A program made the translations under genes and the position numbers. The notes beneath the pieces are model-generated. The model searched no databases, was not told the DNA's origin, and saw nothing but the letters and a program-made list of their open reading frames with translations. From Bradyrhizobium aeschynomenes (GTDB taxonomy: Bacteria; Pseudomonadota; Alphaproteobacteria; Rhizobiales; Xanthobacteraceae): a stretch of DNA of 64,000 nucleotides. The stretch covers positions 506,437 to 570,436 of the forward strand of contig NZ_JABFDM010000005.1 of NCBI RefSeq assembly GCF_013178945.1, read 5' to 3'. Positions 34,946 to 43,958 of the stretch are shown here, in pieces (positions within the stretch are counted from its first letter, which is position 1; every line of letters begins with the position of its first letter).

Positions 34946-36715
34946 ATGGATCAACCAACTCAGCCACGAACGATCGGCCATGGCCTGCGGCCGGTCGCGG
35001 ACAACCTCTGGATCATCGATGCCGGCCGCATCAGCGCCGCCGGCCTTCCGCTGCCGGTTCGCATGACCGTGATCCGCCTGTCGAGCGGCGACCTGCTGCT
35101 GCACTCCCCGACGCGCTTCTCTCACGCGCTGCGCGAGGAGCTGGAACAGCTTGGGCCGATCAAATATCTGCTCGCGCCCAACGTGGCGCATTGGATGTTC
35201 CTGCCGGATTGGCAGGCGGCTCTGCCGAACGCACGCCTTTATGCAGCCCCAGGCCTTGCCGACCGCCGCCAGATCCGGCGCAGCCGCTTGCGTATCGACC
35301 GCGAGCTGACAGATGTCACGCCGGACGAATGGTCCCAGGATCTTCAGCTGGTATTGATCTCCGCGCCGATGTTCACCGAGGTCGAGCTGTTCCATCGACC
35401 AAGCCGTACGCTCATCCTGACTGATCTGGTGCAAAACCTTGCGCCGGAAGGGTTGGGGATTCTGCCGCGCACAGCGGCTCACATGCTCGGGATTACGGCG
35501 CCGGACGGCAAGGCGCCGGCCCATCTGCGGCTGCTGCTTCGCCTGGGAGGCCGGGCCGTCCGGCTCGCTGCCGCGCGGTTGATCGCGCTGGCACCCGAGC
35601 GCGTCGTCTTTGCTCATGGCCGGTGGTTCGAGAGCGGCGGGACGCAGCAGCTGCGCCGATCGCTCGGCTGGCTTCTCGATGCGTCGCCCGAGGCACGGCG
35701 GCTGATGCGCGACCTGCGGGGAACCCGTATCGTGATCACCGGTGCCTCAAGCGGGATCGGACGCGCCACGGCGCAGGCCCTGGCTCGGGAAGGGGCCAGC
35801 ATCGTGCTGGCGGCCCGGCGCGAAGATGTCCTCAAGGACGTTGCAGCCGAATGCGAGACGCTGGGCGGCCGCGCGATCGCGGTTGCGACGGACGTCACGC
35901 GCCCGGAAGCGGTCCAGCGCCTGGCCGAGCAGGCTGTACAGACATTCGGTGGCATCGACGTCTGGATCAACAATGCCGGCACCGGTGTGTTCGGTGCCTA
36001 TCAGGACGCGGACATCGCGCTCCACCGCAAGACGATCGAGGTCAATCTGCTTGGCACGATGAATGGCGCCTACGCTGTGCTACCGATTTTTCTGCGGCAG
36101 CGGCGAGGGACCTTGATCAACAACATTTCGTTGGGCGGCTGGGCTCCGACTCCGTTCGCGGCCGCCTATACAGCCAGCAAGTTCGGCATGCGCGGCTTTT
36201 CGGCCAGCCTGCGCCAGGAGCTCGCAGCCCACGCGCACATTCATGTCTGCAGCGTGTTCCCGGCCATGGTCGACACGCCGGGGTTCGTTCACGGCGCCAA
36301 CATGTCCGGCCGCAACCTGGAGCCCGGTCCGCTGTTGTATCGTTCCGAGGACGTCGCCGAGACGTTCGTGCAGCTCATTCGTGCGCCGCGCGACGAGGTT
36401 GCCGTCGGATGGCCGGCGCGGCTTGGCCAGATCTCCTACGCGCTGGCACGCCGCCCGACGGAGCGCCTCATGAGCACGGCGTTCCGGTTCCTGCTCGCGC
36501 GCGCCAAGGGCGCGTCGCGCACCGCTGGTGCCGTGCTTGCGCCGATTCCGGCGGGGACTGCGGTGAGCGGCGATTGGCTTCGGCGCAAGAAGCTTCCGCC
36601 TGCCGGGCAGCTCAGCAAGATCGGGCTGGCCATCGGACTCGGGGGCATCGCGTTGCTTGTCATCGCGCGTGCAGGCCGGCCCGCGCGGCCCTCTCATCGT
36701 CGCAGCCAGCGTTGA
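34946..36715 (+). CDS. DUF4336 domain fused to a short-chain dehydrogenase/reductase
   Basis: This 589-aa protein joins two unrelated domains. Residues about 5-245 match DUF4336, a metallo-hydrolase-like fold of unknown function (WIIDAGRISAAGLPLPVRMTV, then LLAPNVAHWMFLPDW). Residues about 260-500 are an SDR: cofactor motif GASSGIG near 265, NNAGTG near 340, and active-site YTASK near 408-412. A hydrophobic segment near the C-terminus may anchor it in the membrane. The ATG at 34946 was chosen; longer readings have a low-complexity leader. cyoB follows after 12 bases. Confidence 0.85.
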   Translation: MDQPTQPRTIGHGLRPVADNLWIIDAGRISAAGLPLPVRMTVIRLSSGDLLLHSPTRFSHALREELEQLGPIKYLLAPNVAHWMFLPDWQAALPNARLYAAPGLADRRQIRRSRLRIDRELTDVTPDEWSQDLQLVLISAPMFTEVELFHRPSRTLILTDLVQNLAPEGLGILPRTAAHMLGITAPDGKAPAHLRLLLRLGGRAVRLAAARLIALAPERVVFAHGRWFESGGTQQLRRSLGWLLDASPEARRLMRDLRGTRIVITGASSGIGRATAQALAREGASIVLAARREDVLKDVAAECETLGGRAIAVATDVTRPEAVQRLAEQAVQTFGGIDVWINNAGTGVFGAYQDADIALHRKTIEVNLLGTMNGAYAVLPIFLRQRRGTLINNISLGGWAPTPFAAAYTASKFGMRGFSASLRQELAAHAHIHVCSVFPAMVDTPGFVHGANMSGRNLEPGPLLYRSEDVAETFVQLIRAPRDEVAVGWPARLGQISYALARRPTERLMSTAFRFLLARAKGASRTAGAVLAPIPAGTAVSGDWLRRKKLPPAGQLSKIGLAIGLGGIALLVIARAGRPARPSHRRSQR

Positions 36716-36727
36716 TCTGGAGGCGCC

Positions 36728-38728
36728 ATGCTCGGCAAGCTCGATTGGTCGGCTATTCCGCTTGGCCAGCCCATTCCGCTCGCGGCCGCAGGCCTTGTGC
36801 TGGTCGCGATCCTTGGCGTTCTCGGCTGGGTGCTCGCGAAGGGGCATTTTCCATACCTCTGGCGTGAGTGGATCACGAGCGTCGATCACAAGCGGATCGG
36901 CGTCATGTACATCCTGCTCGCCTTCTTGATGCTGCTGCGCGGCGGCACCGATGCGATCATGATGCGGACGCAGCAGGCGGTGGCGTTCCATTCCAACGGC
37001 TATCTTCCGCCAGAGCATTACAACCAGATCTTCTCCGCCCACGGCACGATCATGATCTTCTTCGTGGCGATGCCGTTCGTGATCGGATTGATGAACCTTG
37101 TGGTGCCCTTGCAGCTCGGCGTGCGCGACGTTGCGTTTCCGACGCTGAACTCGGTCGGCTTCTGGCTCACGGCCTCGGGCGCGCTGTTGGTCAACGTCTC
37201 GCTCGTCGTCGGCGAGTTCGCCCGCACCGGCTGGCTGCCGTTTCCACCGCTGTCGGAGCTCACTTATTCGCCGGGCGTCGGCGTCGACTATTACATCTGG
37301 GCGCTCGAGATCTCGGGAGTGGGGACGCTCGTCAGCGGCATCAACCTGGTCACCACCGTGCTCAAGCTGCGAACGACAGGGATGAGCTATCTGCGCATGC
37401 CGATGTTCTGCTGGACCACGCTGGCGTCGAATCTGCTGATCGTTGCGGCCTTCCCGATCCTGACCGCGACGCTGACGATGCTGATGCTGGACCGCTATTT
37501 CGGCTTCCATTTCTTCACCAACGAAGCCGGCGGCAACATGATGATGTTCATGAACCTGATCTGGGCCTGGGGGCACCCCGAGGTCTACATCCTGGTTCTG
37601 CCGGCGTTCGGCATCTACTCGGAGGTGGTCGCGACATTCTCGAGCAAGTCGCTGTTCGGCTATCGCTCGATGGTGCTGGCAACGATGGCGATCTGCGTCG
37701 TCTCCTTCATGGTCTGGCTGCACCATTTCTTCACGATGGGCGCGGGCCCCGACGTGAACGCCATCTTCGGTATCGCCAGCATGATCATCGCGGTGCCCAC
37801 GGGCGTCAAGATCTACAACTGGCTGTTCACGATGTATGGCGGGCGGGTGCGGTTCACGACGCCAATGCTGTGGTCGGTCGGCTTCATGATCACCTTCATG
37901 ATCGGCGGCCTGACGGGCGTGCTGGTCGCGGTGCCGCCGGCGGACTTCCTGCTGCACAACAGCCTGTTCCTGGTCGCCCACTTCCACAACGTGATCATCG
38001 GCGGGGTGCTGTTCGGCGTGTTCGCGGGCGTCACCTACTGGTTTCCAAAGGCCTTTGGATTCCGTCTGTACGAGAGCTGGGGCAAGGCGGCGTTCTGGTT
38101 CACGCTGATCGGCTTCTACGTCACCTTCATGCCGCTCTACGTTGTCGGTCTGCTCGGCATGACCCGGCGCATGCAGCACTATGACGTCGCCGAGTGGCGT
38201 CCCTGGCTGGCCGCGGCGACGTTTGGCACGGCGCTGCTCGCAATCGGTGTCATCCTGCAGATCCTCCAGCTCGTCTTCAGCATCCGCGACCGCGAGCAGC
38301 TTCGCGACACCACCGGTGATCCCTGGGACGGCCGCTCTCTGGAGTGGGCGACGTCGTCGCCTCCGCCGGTGTTCAACTTTGCCGTGCTGCCGAATGTGAC
38401 GGGGCAGGATGCGTATTGGCGGATCAAGGAAAACGCCAAGGACCAGCAGCTCCACAACCGGACGACAGACTATCGGGATATCGAGCTGCCAAGGAATTCC
38501 CCCACTGGGTTCGTCTGCGCGTTCTTCGCCACCATCACGGGATTTGCGCTGATCTGGCACATCTGGTGGATGGTCGCGCTCGGCGCAATGGGGGCGTTCG
38601 CGACATTCGTCGTGTTTGCCTGGCGCGATCACGACGAATACGTGATCCCGGCTTCGGAGGTGGCGCGGATCGATCGGAGCATCATCGAGGCGAGGCAAGG
38701 GCCCTCACAGGCGACGGGCGGAGCCTGA
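36728..38728 (+). CDS. cyoB: Cytochrome o ubiquinol oxidase subunit I
   Basis: This 666-aa protein of about 14-15 membrane helices closely follows E. coli CyoB in length and sequence. It has SVDHKRIGVMYI, the haem histidine in FSAHGTIM, the Cu-B/Tyr cross-link motif WGHPEVYIL (His283), LHHFFTMGAG and AHFHNVIIGG. It also has the C-terminal TGDPWDGRSLEWATSSPPP unique to quinol oxidases. All metal ligands look intact. However, cyoA, cyoC and cyoD are not next to it: a DUF4336-SDR gene lies upstream and a small secreted protein on the other strand downstream. Confidence 0.93.
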   Translation: MLGKLDWSAIPLGQPIPLAAAGLVLVAILGVLGWVLAKGHFPYLWREWITSVDHKRIGVMYILLAFLMLLRGGTDAIMMRTQQAVAFHSNGYLPPEHYNQIFSAHGTIMIFFVAMPFVIGLMNLVVPLQLGVRDVAFPTLNSVGFWLTASGALLVNVSLVVGEFARTGWLPFPPLSELTYSPGVGVDYYIWALEISGVGTLVSGINLVTTVLKLRTTGMSYLRMPMFCWTTLASNLLIVAAFPILTATLTMLMLDRYFGFHFFTNEAGGNMMMFMNLIWAWGHPEVYILVLPAFGIYSEVVATFSSKSLFGYRSMVLATMAICVVSFMVWLHHFFTMGAGPDVNAIFGIASMIIAVPTGVKIYNWLFTMYGGRVRFTTPMLWSVGFMITFMIGGLTGVLVAVPPADFLLHNSLFLVAHFHNVIIGGVLFGVFAGVTYWFPKAFGFRLYESWGKAAFWFTLIGFYVTFMPLYVVGLLGMTRRMQHYDVAEWRPWLAAATFGTALLAIGVILQILQLVFSIRDREQLRDTTGDPWDGRSLEWATSSPPPVFNFAVLPNVTGQDAYWRIKENAKDQQLHNRTTDYRDIELPRNSPTGFVCAFFATITGFALIWHIWWMVALGAMGAFATFVVFAWRDHDEYVIPASEVARIDRSIIEARQGPSQATGGA

Positions 38729-38788
38729 CGGGCGATCGGTGCGATCGGCGCGAGCGGCCGAGCCGCCCGCACCGACGTCATCATCGCA

Positions 38789-39328
38789 TCACCAGCGGTG
38801 ATGCACGCCGATCACGCCACCACGGCCGTGGCGGTGGCCGAAATGGCGGCCGCCATGCCAGCCATGATGGCCAAAGCCGGGACCGCGGTAGTAGCCGTAG
38901 CTGTGCCGCCACGGACGCTGGTGGTGATAATAGCCGTAGCTGCGATAGACCGGGCGCGGCGCGTAGCCGTAGCCATAGCCGCCGTAATAGGGGCGATAGG
39001 CGTAAGCAGGGTAATACCCGCCATAACCGTACGGATAGCTCGCATAGCGATAGCCGCCGTAGCCATAGGGCGCATAGCCGCCGTAATAGCTCGGTGCGGC
39101 AATTGCCGACCCGATCACGGCACCGGCCAGGAGGCCGGCTCCGATCGCCGCACCGCCGCCCCAGCCACCATGATGCCAGCCACGATAGCCGACCTGGACG
39201 ACGTTCGAGGTCTCGGTCGGCTTCGCCGCCGACAGCGACATCAGCGGCGCTGCGGAGGCCGATTGCAGCGTGGACAATGAGATCGCGCCGGCGATGGCCA
39301 GGGTCGCGGCGGCCTTGAAGGTCATCAT
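38789..39328 (-). CDS. Exported Gly/Tyr/His-rich small protein
   Basis: This 179-aa protein has a signal peptide (hydrophobic segment ending ASA near residue 27), then a short glycine-alanine hydrophobic stretch near 60-75. The rest is a low-complexity tail of repeated YGGY, YGYG, HHGW and GHR-type units. Such proteins are common and uncharacterised in Bradyrhizobium-like genomes. The His-rich end could bind metal. GGGAG lies upstream of the start. Confidence 0.75.
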   Translation of the reverse strand: MMTFKAAATLAIAGAISLSTLQSASAAPLMSLSAAKPTETSNVVQVGYRGWHHGGWGGGAAIGAGLLAGAVIGSAIAAPSYYGGYAPYGYGGYRYASYPYGYGGYYPAYAYRPYYGGYGYGYAPRPVYRSYGYYHHQRPWRHSYGYYRGPGFGHHGWHGGRHFGHRHGRGGVIGVHHRW

Positions 39329-39467
39329 TCTGATTTCTCCCGGAGTGTCTGGGTCTTGCTCAAACTAAACGACCGAGGCTTGGTTGCAGTTTTCGCGGAG
39401 GACGGATTGTCGCGCCACATTCGTCGTAGGAACGCGCGATGCCCGACCTCCGGCATTGCGCGGAACT

Positions 39468-39872
39468 TCAGCGACGGCCACAGGGATGGCGGCGGCCATC
39501 CTTGCCGCGATAGGTGCCGGAGCGCGCGTCGTAGGACCGGTGACGCAGCGAGCAGGAGATCTCCGACGGGCTGGCCTGCGCACGACTGTTGGCGATTGCG
39601 CCGCCGGCGGCGAGGCTCCCGAGAACGGCCGGGCCCTTACTCTCGTGATGGGGCCGGTAGCCGTATTGATAGCCGTGACGACGGCCGAGGCCGGGGTGCC
39701 AGTCGTGGCCGCCACGCCAGTGGCGGTACGCGATTCCCTGGGGTTCACTCGGATGCGATGCCGATGACGGGGCTGGATGGGTCGGCAGCAGGGGAGCCGC
39801 AGCTACGGGGGGCGCAAGCGACAGCACGACGGCTCCGAGAATGGCGGCCGCGAGACGGTTTCGCAGTTCCAT
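39468..39872 (-). CDS. BA14K-family exported protein
   Basis: This 134-aa protein has a signal peptide (ending PPVAAA near residue 26) and the BA14K C-terminal motif CSLRHRSYDARSGTYRG followed by DGRRHPC. The family is named after a Brucella 14-kDa immunoreactive protein, and its function is uncertain. A glycine-rich hydrophobic segment near residue 85 may span the membrane. I chose the ATG at 39872 because AAAGGAG lies 8 bases upstream. Confidence 0.8.
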   Translation of the reverse strand: MELRNRLAAAILGAVVLSLAPPVAAAPLLPTHPAPSSASHPSEPQGIAYRHWRGGHDWHPGLGRRHGYQYGYRPHHESKGPAVLGSLAAGGAIANSRAQASPSEISCSLRHRSYDARSGTYRGKDGRRHPCGRR

Positions 39873-40133
39873 CTGCATTGCTCCTTTCGGTCGACCACAT
39901 AGGAGGAGCAACGTTTCGCCACAACTGCCCGGCCCGCGTCACGGCGCCGCCCGATCGAGGGCACAACGTCGCAGCGGCGCCATGTTGTCGCAGCGGCCTC
40001 TGTCCTCCAGGGCCACTGCGGTTCGTCTCAAGCATCAGCTTGCCTGCATCAGCGCTGCGGTGCGACGCCGTTCGACGGCGGCGGGGTTTCATTGCGCATT
40101 CCGGGCGGGCTCGATGCACCCTGGCCAAGCGAA

Positions 40134-40916
40134 CTAATCGATCAGTGCGTCGAGCAGCGCGTCCGGGCATTCCGCCATCATCGTATGTCCCGCGCCCGGC
40201 AGCACGATCGTGCGCGCCGACGCGATCGCGGCGGCCAGCGTCCTGCCGGCTTTCACAGGCGTCATCATGTCCTTCTCGCCGAGGATCAGGCGGGTCGGCA
40301 CCGTGATCTTGGCCGCCGACGCCAGTGCATCCTGATAGTTGTTGCAGGCGGAGAGATCAGTGAACAGAACGCCCGGTGCGCAGCGCTCCAACGTCGCCTG
40401 CGCTCCGCCATGCATCCACAGGCCCGGCGCGCGACTGCCGCCGAGCTCGGCGGCAAAACCGAGCCCCCAGATCGAGACCATGTCGATCGCGGCGTGATCG
40501 TTCGCTTCCGCCGCCTTCAGGAGATCCGGCCCGACCGTCATCGTCGCTGCGGTACCGATCAGGCTGAGCGCCGAAACCCGGTCGGGATGACGGGACGCCG
40601 CGTCGAGCGCGATCAGCGAGCCCATCGAATGGCCGATCAGATGCGCCGGCTTCGCGTTCACGGCCTGCAAGAGCGCAACCACCCAATCGGCCATGTCGGC
40701 GATGGTCGGCAGCGCCGGTCCGGCGGAACGGCCATGGCCCGGCAGGTCGGGCGCCAGCACCGCAAAGCCGTGATGTGCGAACCAGCGGCTGTGCAGCGCC
40801 CAGACCGAATGATCGAATCCGGCGCCATGCACGAGCACCACGGCGGGAAGGGACGGATCGAAGTCGCGACCGCCGGTGGCGGCGAAGACCTCGCGATCAC
40901 TGATGCTCAGCTGCAT
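40134..40916 (-). CDS. Alpha/beta hydrolase
   Basis: This 260-aa protein has the alpha/beta hydrolase layout: LVHGAGFDHSVW (oxyanion region) near residue 28, the nucleophile elbow GHSMGS near residue 95, the acid in GEKD near 215 and the histidine in GAGHTMM near 243. The substrate is unknown. It starts 4 bases after the stop of the sulfhydrylase gene and is probably co-transcribed with it. Confidence 0.9.
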   Translation of the reverse strand: MQLSISDREVFAATGGRDFDPSLPAVVLVHGAGFDHSVWALHSRWFAHHGFAVLAPDLPGHGRSAGPALPTIADMADWVVALLQAVNAKPAHLIGHSMGSLIALDAASRHPDRVSALSLIGTAATMTVGPDLLKAAEANDHAAIDMVSIWGLGFAAELGGSRAPGLWMHGGAQATLERCAPGVLFTDLSACNNYQDALASAAKITVPTRLILGEKDMMTPVKAGRTLAAAIASARTIVLPGAGHTMMAECPDALLDALID

Positions 40917-40919
40917 GGC

Positions 40920-42215
40920 TCACACCTTCTGCGAGGCGCGCAGCGCCTGTGCGAGATCGTCGATGATGTCGGACACCGCCTCGATGCCGACCGAGAGCCG
41001 GATCAGCTCCTCGCCGATCCCGGCGGCCGCGAGCTGGGCCGCGTCCATCTGCTGATGCGTCGTCGATGCGGGGTGGATCACCAGCGTCTTGGCGTCGCCG
41101 ACGTTGGCAAGATGGCTGATGAGCTTCAGGCTCTCGATGAATTTGCGCCCCGCCGGACGTCCGCCCTTGATGCCGAACGAGACGATCGAGCCGGCGCCGC
41201 GCGGCAAGAGCTCGCTCGCCAGCGCGTGGTCAGGATGCGACTCGAGCGAGGGATGCAACACCCAGTCGACGGCCTTGTTGGCCGTGAGCACGTCCAGCAC
41301 CGCGCGGGTATTGGCGACATGGCGCTCCATCCGCAGATGCAGCGTCTCGACGCCCTGCAGCAGATGAAAGGCGTTGGTCGGCGACAGGCAGGCGCCGAAA
41401 TCGCGCAGGCCTTCGGTGCGCGCGCGCATGATGAAGGCGGCCGGGCCGAACTGCTCGTCGAAGACGATGCCGTGATAGCCGGCATAGGGCTCGGTGAGCT
41501 GCGGGAACTTGCCTGAGCCGCGCCAATCGAAGCGGCCGCCATCGATGATCGCGCCGCCGATCGCGATGCCGTGGCCGCCGAGCCACTTCGTTGCCGAGTG
41601 CATCACGATGTCGGCGCCTTGCGCGATCGGCTGGCTGAGATAGGGCGTCGCGAAAGTGTTGTCGATCAAAAGCGGCACGCCTGCATCGTGCGCGATCACT
41701 GCAACCTCGGGGATGTCGAGCACTTCCAGGCCGGGATTGCCGAGCGTCTCGCCGATCAGAAGGCGTGTATTGGGCTTGATGGCGGCACGGAAGCCGTCGT
41801 GATCCCTGGGCTTGACGAAGCTCGTGGTGATGCCGAAGCGCGGCAGCGTGTGCGCGAGCAGGTTGATGGTGCCGCCGTAGAGCGAGGAGGAGGCGACGAT
41901 GTGATCGCCGGCATTCAAAAGCGTGGCGATTGCGAGATGCAGGGCGGCCTGGCCGCTCGCGGTGCAGACAGCGCCGACGCCGCCTTCGAGCGCCGCCAAT
42001 CGCTCCTCAAGCACGGCCGTGGTCGGATTGGAGATGCGGGTGTAGATGTGGCCGGCGCGTTCGAGATTGAACAGCGCGGCGGCGTGCTCGGTGTCGTCGA
42101 ACACGTAGGACGTGGTCTGATAGATCGGCACCGCGCGGGCGCCGGTCGCGGGATCGGGATGCTGGCCGGCATGCAGGCTCAGGGTCTCGAAGGCGGGCGG
42201 TTTGGGCGGCGGCAT
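40920..42215 (-). CDS. O-acetylhomoserine aminocarboxypropyltransferase (sulfhydrylase)
   Basis: This 431-aa Cys/Met-metabolism PLP enzyme has RISNPTTAVLEERLAALEGG near residue 60 and the PLP lysine in SATKWLGGHG near residue 205. The extra length and the FDWRGSGKFPQLTEPYAGYHG insert are typical of MetY-type enzymes rather than cystathionine lyases. It makes homocysteine directly from O-acetylhomoserine and sulfide. The ATG at 42215 starts MPPPKPPAFETLSLHAGQ, typical for the family. Confidence 0.92.
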   Translation of the reverse strand: MPPPKPPAFETLSLHAGQHPDPATGARAVPIYQTTSYVFDDTEHAAALFNLERAGHIYTRISNPTTAVLEERLAALEGGVGAVCTASGQAALHLAIATLLNAGDHIVASSSLYGGTINLLAHTLPRFGITTSFVKPRDHDGFRAAIKPNTRLLIGETLGNPGLEVLDIPEVAVIAHDAGVPLLIDNTFATPYLSQPIAQGADIVMHSATKWLGGHGIAIGGAIIDGGRFDWRGSGKFPQLTEPYAGYHGIVFDEQFGPAAFIMRARTEGLRDFGACLSPTNAFHLLQGVETLHLRMERHVANTRAVLDVLTANKAVDWVLHPSLESHPDHALASELLPRGAGSIVSFGIKGGRPAGRKFIESLKLISHLANVGDAKTLVIHPASTTHQQMDAAQLAAAGIGEELIRLSVGIEAVSDIIDDLAQALRASQKV

Positions 42216-42362
42216 GCGGGCTATGCTCTCGTCTGACTGCAGGTTCTGCTTTCTGCCACAGATTTGATCGGACGTCAGGGAGGGCGTCGGTTTGCGCTGC
42301 GCGCCGGTGGCGGGCGTCTCGAAGGATGGCCGCGAGCACGGATCCTTCTCGACGATCATTCG

Positions 42363-42392
42363 CCAGGGGCGGCGCGGTGACGCCGCCCCTGG
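42363..42392 (-). terminator. Hairpin after the nitroreductase gene
   Basis: A perfect 12-bp GC-rich stem (CCAGGGGCGGCG and its complement) with a 6-base loop lies 13 bases past the nitroreductase stop. It probably ends that transcript before the sulfhydrylase gene. There is no clear T-run. Confidence 0.65.
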
Positions 42393-42404
42393 GCACTCAG
42401 GTCT

Positions 42405-43025
42405 TCAGCCGCCAAAACGCTTCGGGAACAGGCCGGGCGCGGCGATCTCGGCGATGGCGAGGCGCGGACTCGGCTTCTCGCGCTCCTTGAGCATCGCCGG
42501 CAGCTTTTCGCCGTCGCCCTTGCGGCCGACCGCGATCGCGATCTCGACGGCGAAGCCATCGGGTACGCCGAGCGCTTTCTGCGCGGCGGCGACATCGAAG
42601 CCGCTCATGCCGTGCGTGGCCCAGCCGGACAGCGAAGCCTGGTTGGCGAAATTGGCCCAGGCGGCGCCAGCGTCAAAGGAATGCGTGCGCGTCGGCGCCG
42701 GCTCGGTCTTGCCGGCCGGGATGAAGGTTTTCTTCGACAGCACATAGACGAGCGCTGCGGCATGCTGCGCCCAGCCGCGGTTGAACTCGATCAGCGGCGC
42801 CAGGAAGGTGTCGAACTCGGCGGAGCCGCGCAGCGCGTAGAGGAAGCGCCAGGGCTGCGAATTGTAGGAGGAAGGCGCCCAGCGTGCCGCCTCGATGAAG
42901 GTGAGGAGCTCGGTCTCGGGCAGCGCCTCGTCGGTGAAGCCGCGCGGCGACCAGCGGTCGACGAAGAGGCGATGCGCCGGATGCTCGGTGGCGCGGTCGG
43001 TCGGCGGGGGAAGGTGGGCAGTCAC
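42405..43025 (-). CDS. Nitroreductase family protein
   Basis: This 206-aa FMN-binding fold protein has RWSPRGF near residue 24 and RWAPSSYNSQPWRF near residue 48, the usual FMN site, and GWATHGMSGFD near 135. It probably reduces nitro or quinone compounds with NAD(P)H. I chose GTG at 43025 because AAGGAGA lies about 7 bases upstream; an ATG at 43055 would overlap that ribosome-binding site. Confidence 0.88.
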   Translation of the reverse strand: MTAHLPPPTDRATEHPAHRLFVDRWSPRGFTDEALPETELLTFIEAARWAPSSYNSQPWRFLYALRGSAEFDTFLAPLIEFNRGWAQHAAALVYVLSKKTFIPAGKTEPAPTRTHSFDAGAAWANFANQASLSGWATHGMSGFDVAAAQKALGVPDGFAVEIAIAVGRKGDGEKLPAMLKEREKPSPRLAIAEIAAPGLFPKRFGG

Positions 43026-43254
43026 GGGGAGGTCTCCTTCATTCAGGCTCGTCATCGGGCCTCGGGCTCCACTTCACTGTAGAGCGCGGTTCCATGGCGC
43101 TCTGTGGCTCACGACGCCTTCGGAGTCCAGATCGCCAACGCAGATGTGTCCACGTTCACCACGATCAGGCGGCTTCTCGGTCAGCCGCTCGCGCGCTCGC
43201 GGCGCCGGAGCGTCCGAGATGTGTCTGCCGTTCGTCCCCCCTCGTCGAGAGAGG

Positions 43255-43359
43255 GCGCAGGGAAGGCCGGGCGTCGACTGACACCCATGGCCCGCGTGCA
43301 AAAAGGAAAGCACGCGGCGGTCACCACAGGATCAGCCGGACATCCGGCCTTCCCTGCGC
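43255..43359. repeat. Palindromic intergenic element with 16-bp arms
   Basis: GCGCAGGGAAGGCCGG at 43255-43270 is perfectly complementary to 43344-43359. Inside is a second stem, CGCGTGC at 43293-43299 with GCACGCG at 43310-43316. The structure resembles dispersed repeats of bradyrhizobial genomes. The arms could form a stable hairpin in RNA. Confidence 0.7.
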
Positions 43360-43765
43360 GATGGGCTTACGGCTTATACGCGATCTCCCCGGTGCGCCGG
43401 GCTTTCTGGCCACCGTAGCGCATGATGCTTGCGCATCAGCGCGTGATACTAGCGTCGGAGTATCAGGACCACGCGACTTCGCCGTCCGGCTCCCCTCGTT
43501 CGTCCGCGCGCATCATGCACGCTGCGACGAGAACCGGCCACCGCATCCCACCCAACGCTTCGTGACGTTCGCGACAGCGCCCCTCGATCGGGCGGGATGC
43601 GCAGATATGATCATGATTTCGGTAAAAAAGAAATAGGAATATTTTTCGCCGCGGGACTGGACAGGGCAAATCAGCTTGAGATCGCTGGGGATTATCGGGT
43701 GTTCGCGCATGCGGGTGCGGGAATGCTTGTCATGCCGTCGCCTCCCCACCGCTGCGCAATGCAGT

Positions 43766-43922
43766 GCCCTCGCCCCTTGTGGGAGAGGGCATGCAGGAAA
43801 GTGCGGCAAGCTCGGTTGGGTGAGGGGTATGTCTCCAAGAGTTCGGCTCGCGGAGACATACCCCTCACCCAACCGCATGCGCGGATGGGCCACACATGCC
43901 CTCTCCCACAAGGGGCGAGGGC
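43766..43922. repeat. 157-bp near-perfect palindromic element
   Basis: Two pairs of long arms are nested. The outer arms (28 bases, 43766-43793 and 43895-43922) begin GCCCTCGCCCCTTGTGGGAG and are exact complements. The inner arms (23 bases, 43814-43836 and 43852-43874) begin GGTTGGGTGAGGGGTATG and are also exact complements. The central loop is 15 bases. It is probably a copy of a dispersed repeat. Confidence 0.85.
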
Positions 43923-43958
43923 GCAGTCATCGGCGACCGCGTTTGCTGCGGCCAGCGC

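Noticed and set aside
32936..35617. A long open frame on the minus strand opposite flgK, flgL and the fusion gene
   Set aside because: It is a by-product of high-GC codon use on the other strand. Its translation is Arg/Gly/Asp-rich without any family motif, and the plus-strand genes are clear.
36080..38698. A long open frame on the minus strand opposite cyoB
   Set aside because: The translation is rich in Arg, His and Glu and has no motif. The plus strand encodes a well-conserved CyoB.
38950..39110. Short tandem repeats that could look like a CRISPR or satellite array
   Set aside because: They are codons for the Tyr/Gly-rich tail of the exported protein. Repeat spacing follows the reading frame, and there are no spacers.
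42216..42362. Possible SAM-II riboswitch upstream of the sulfhydrylase gene
   Set aside because: I looked on the minus strand for the conserved SAM-II blocks and did not find them; only a terminator-like stem of the upstream gene is visible.
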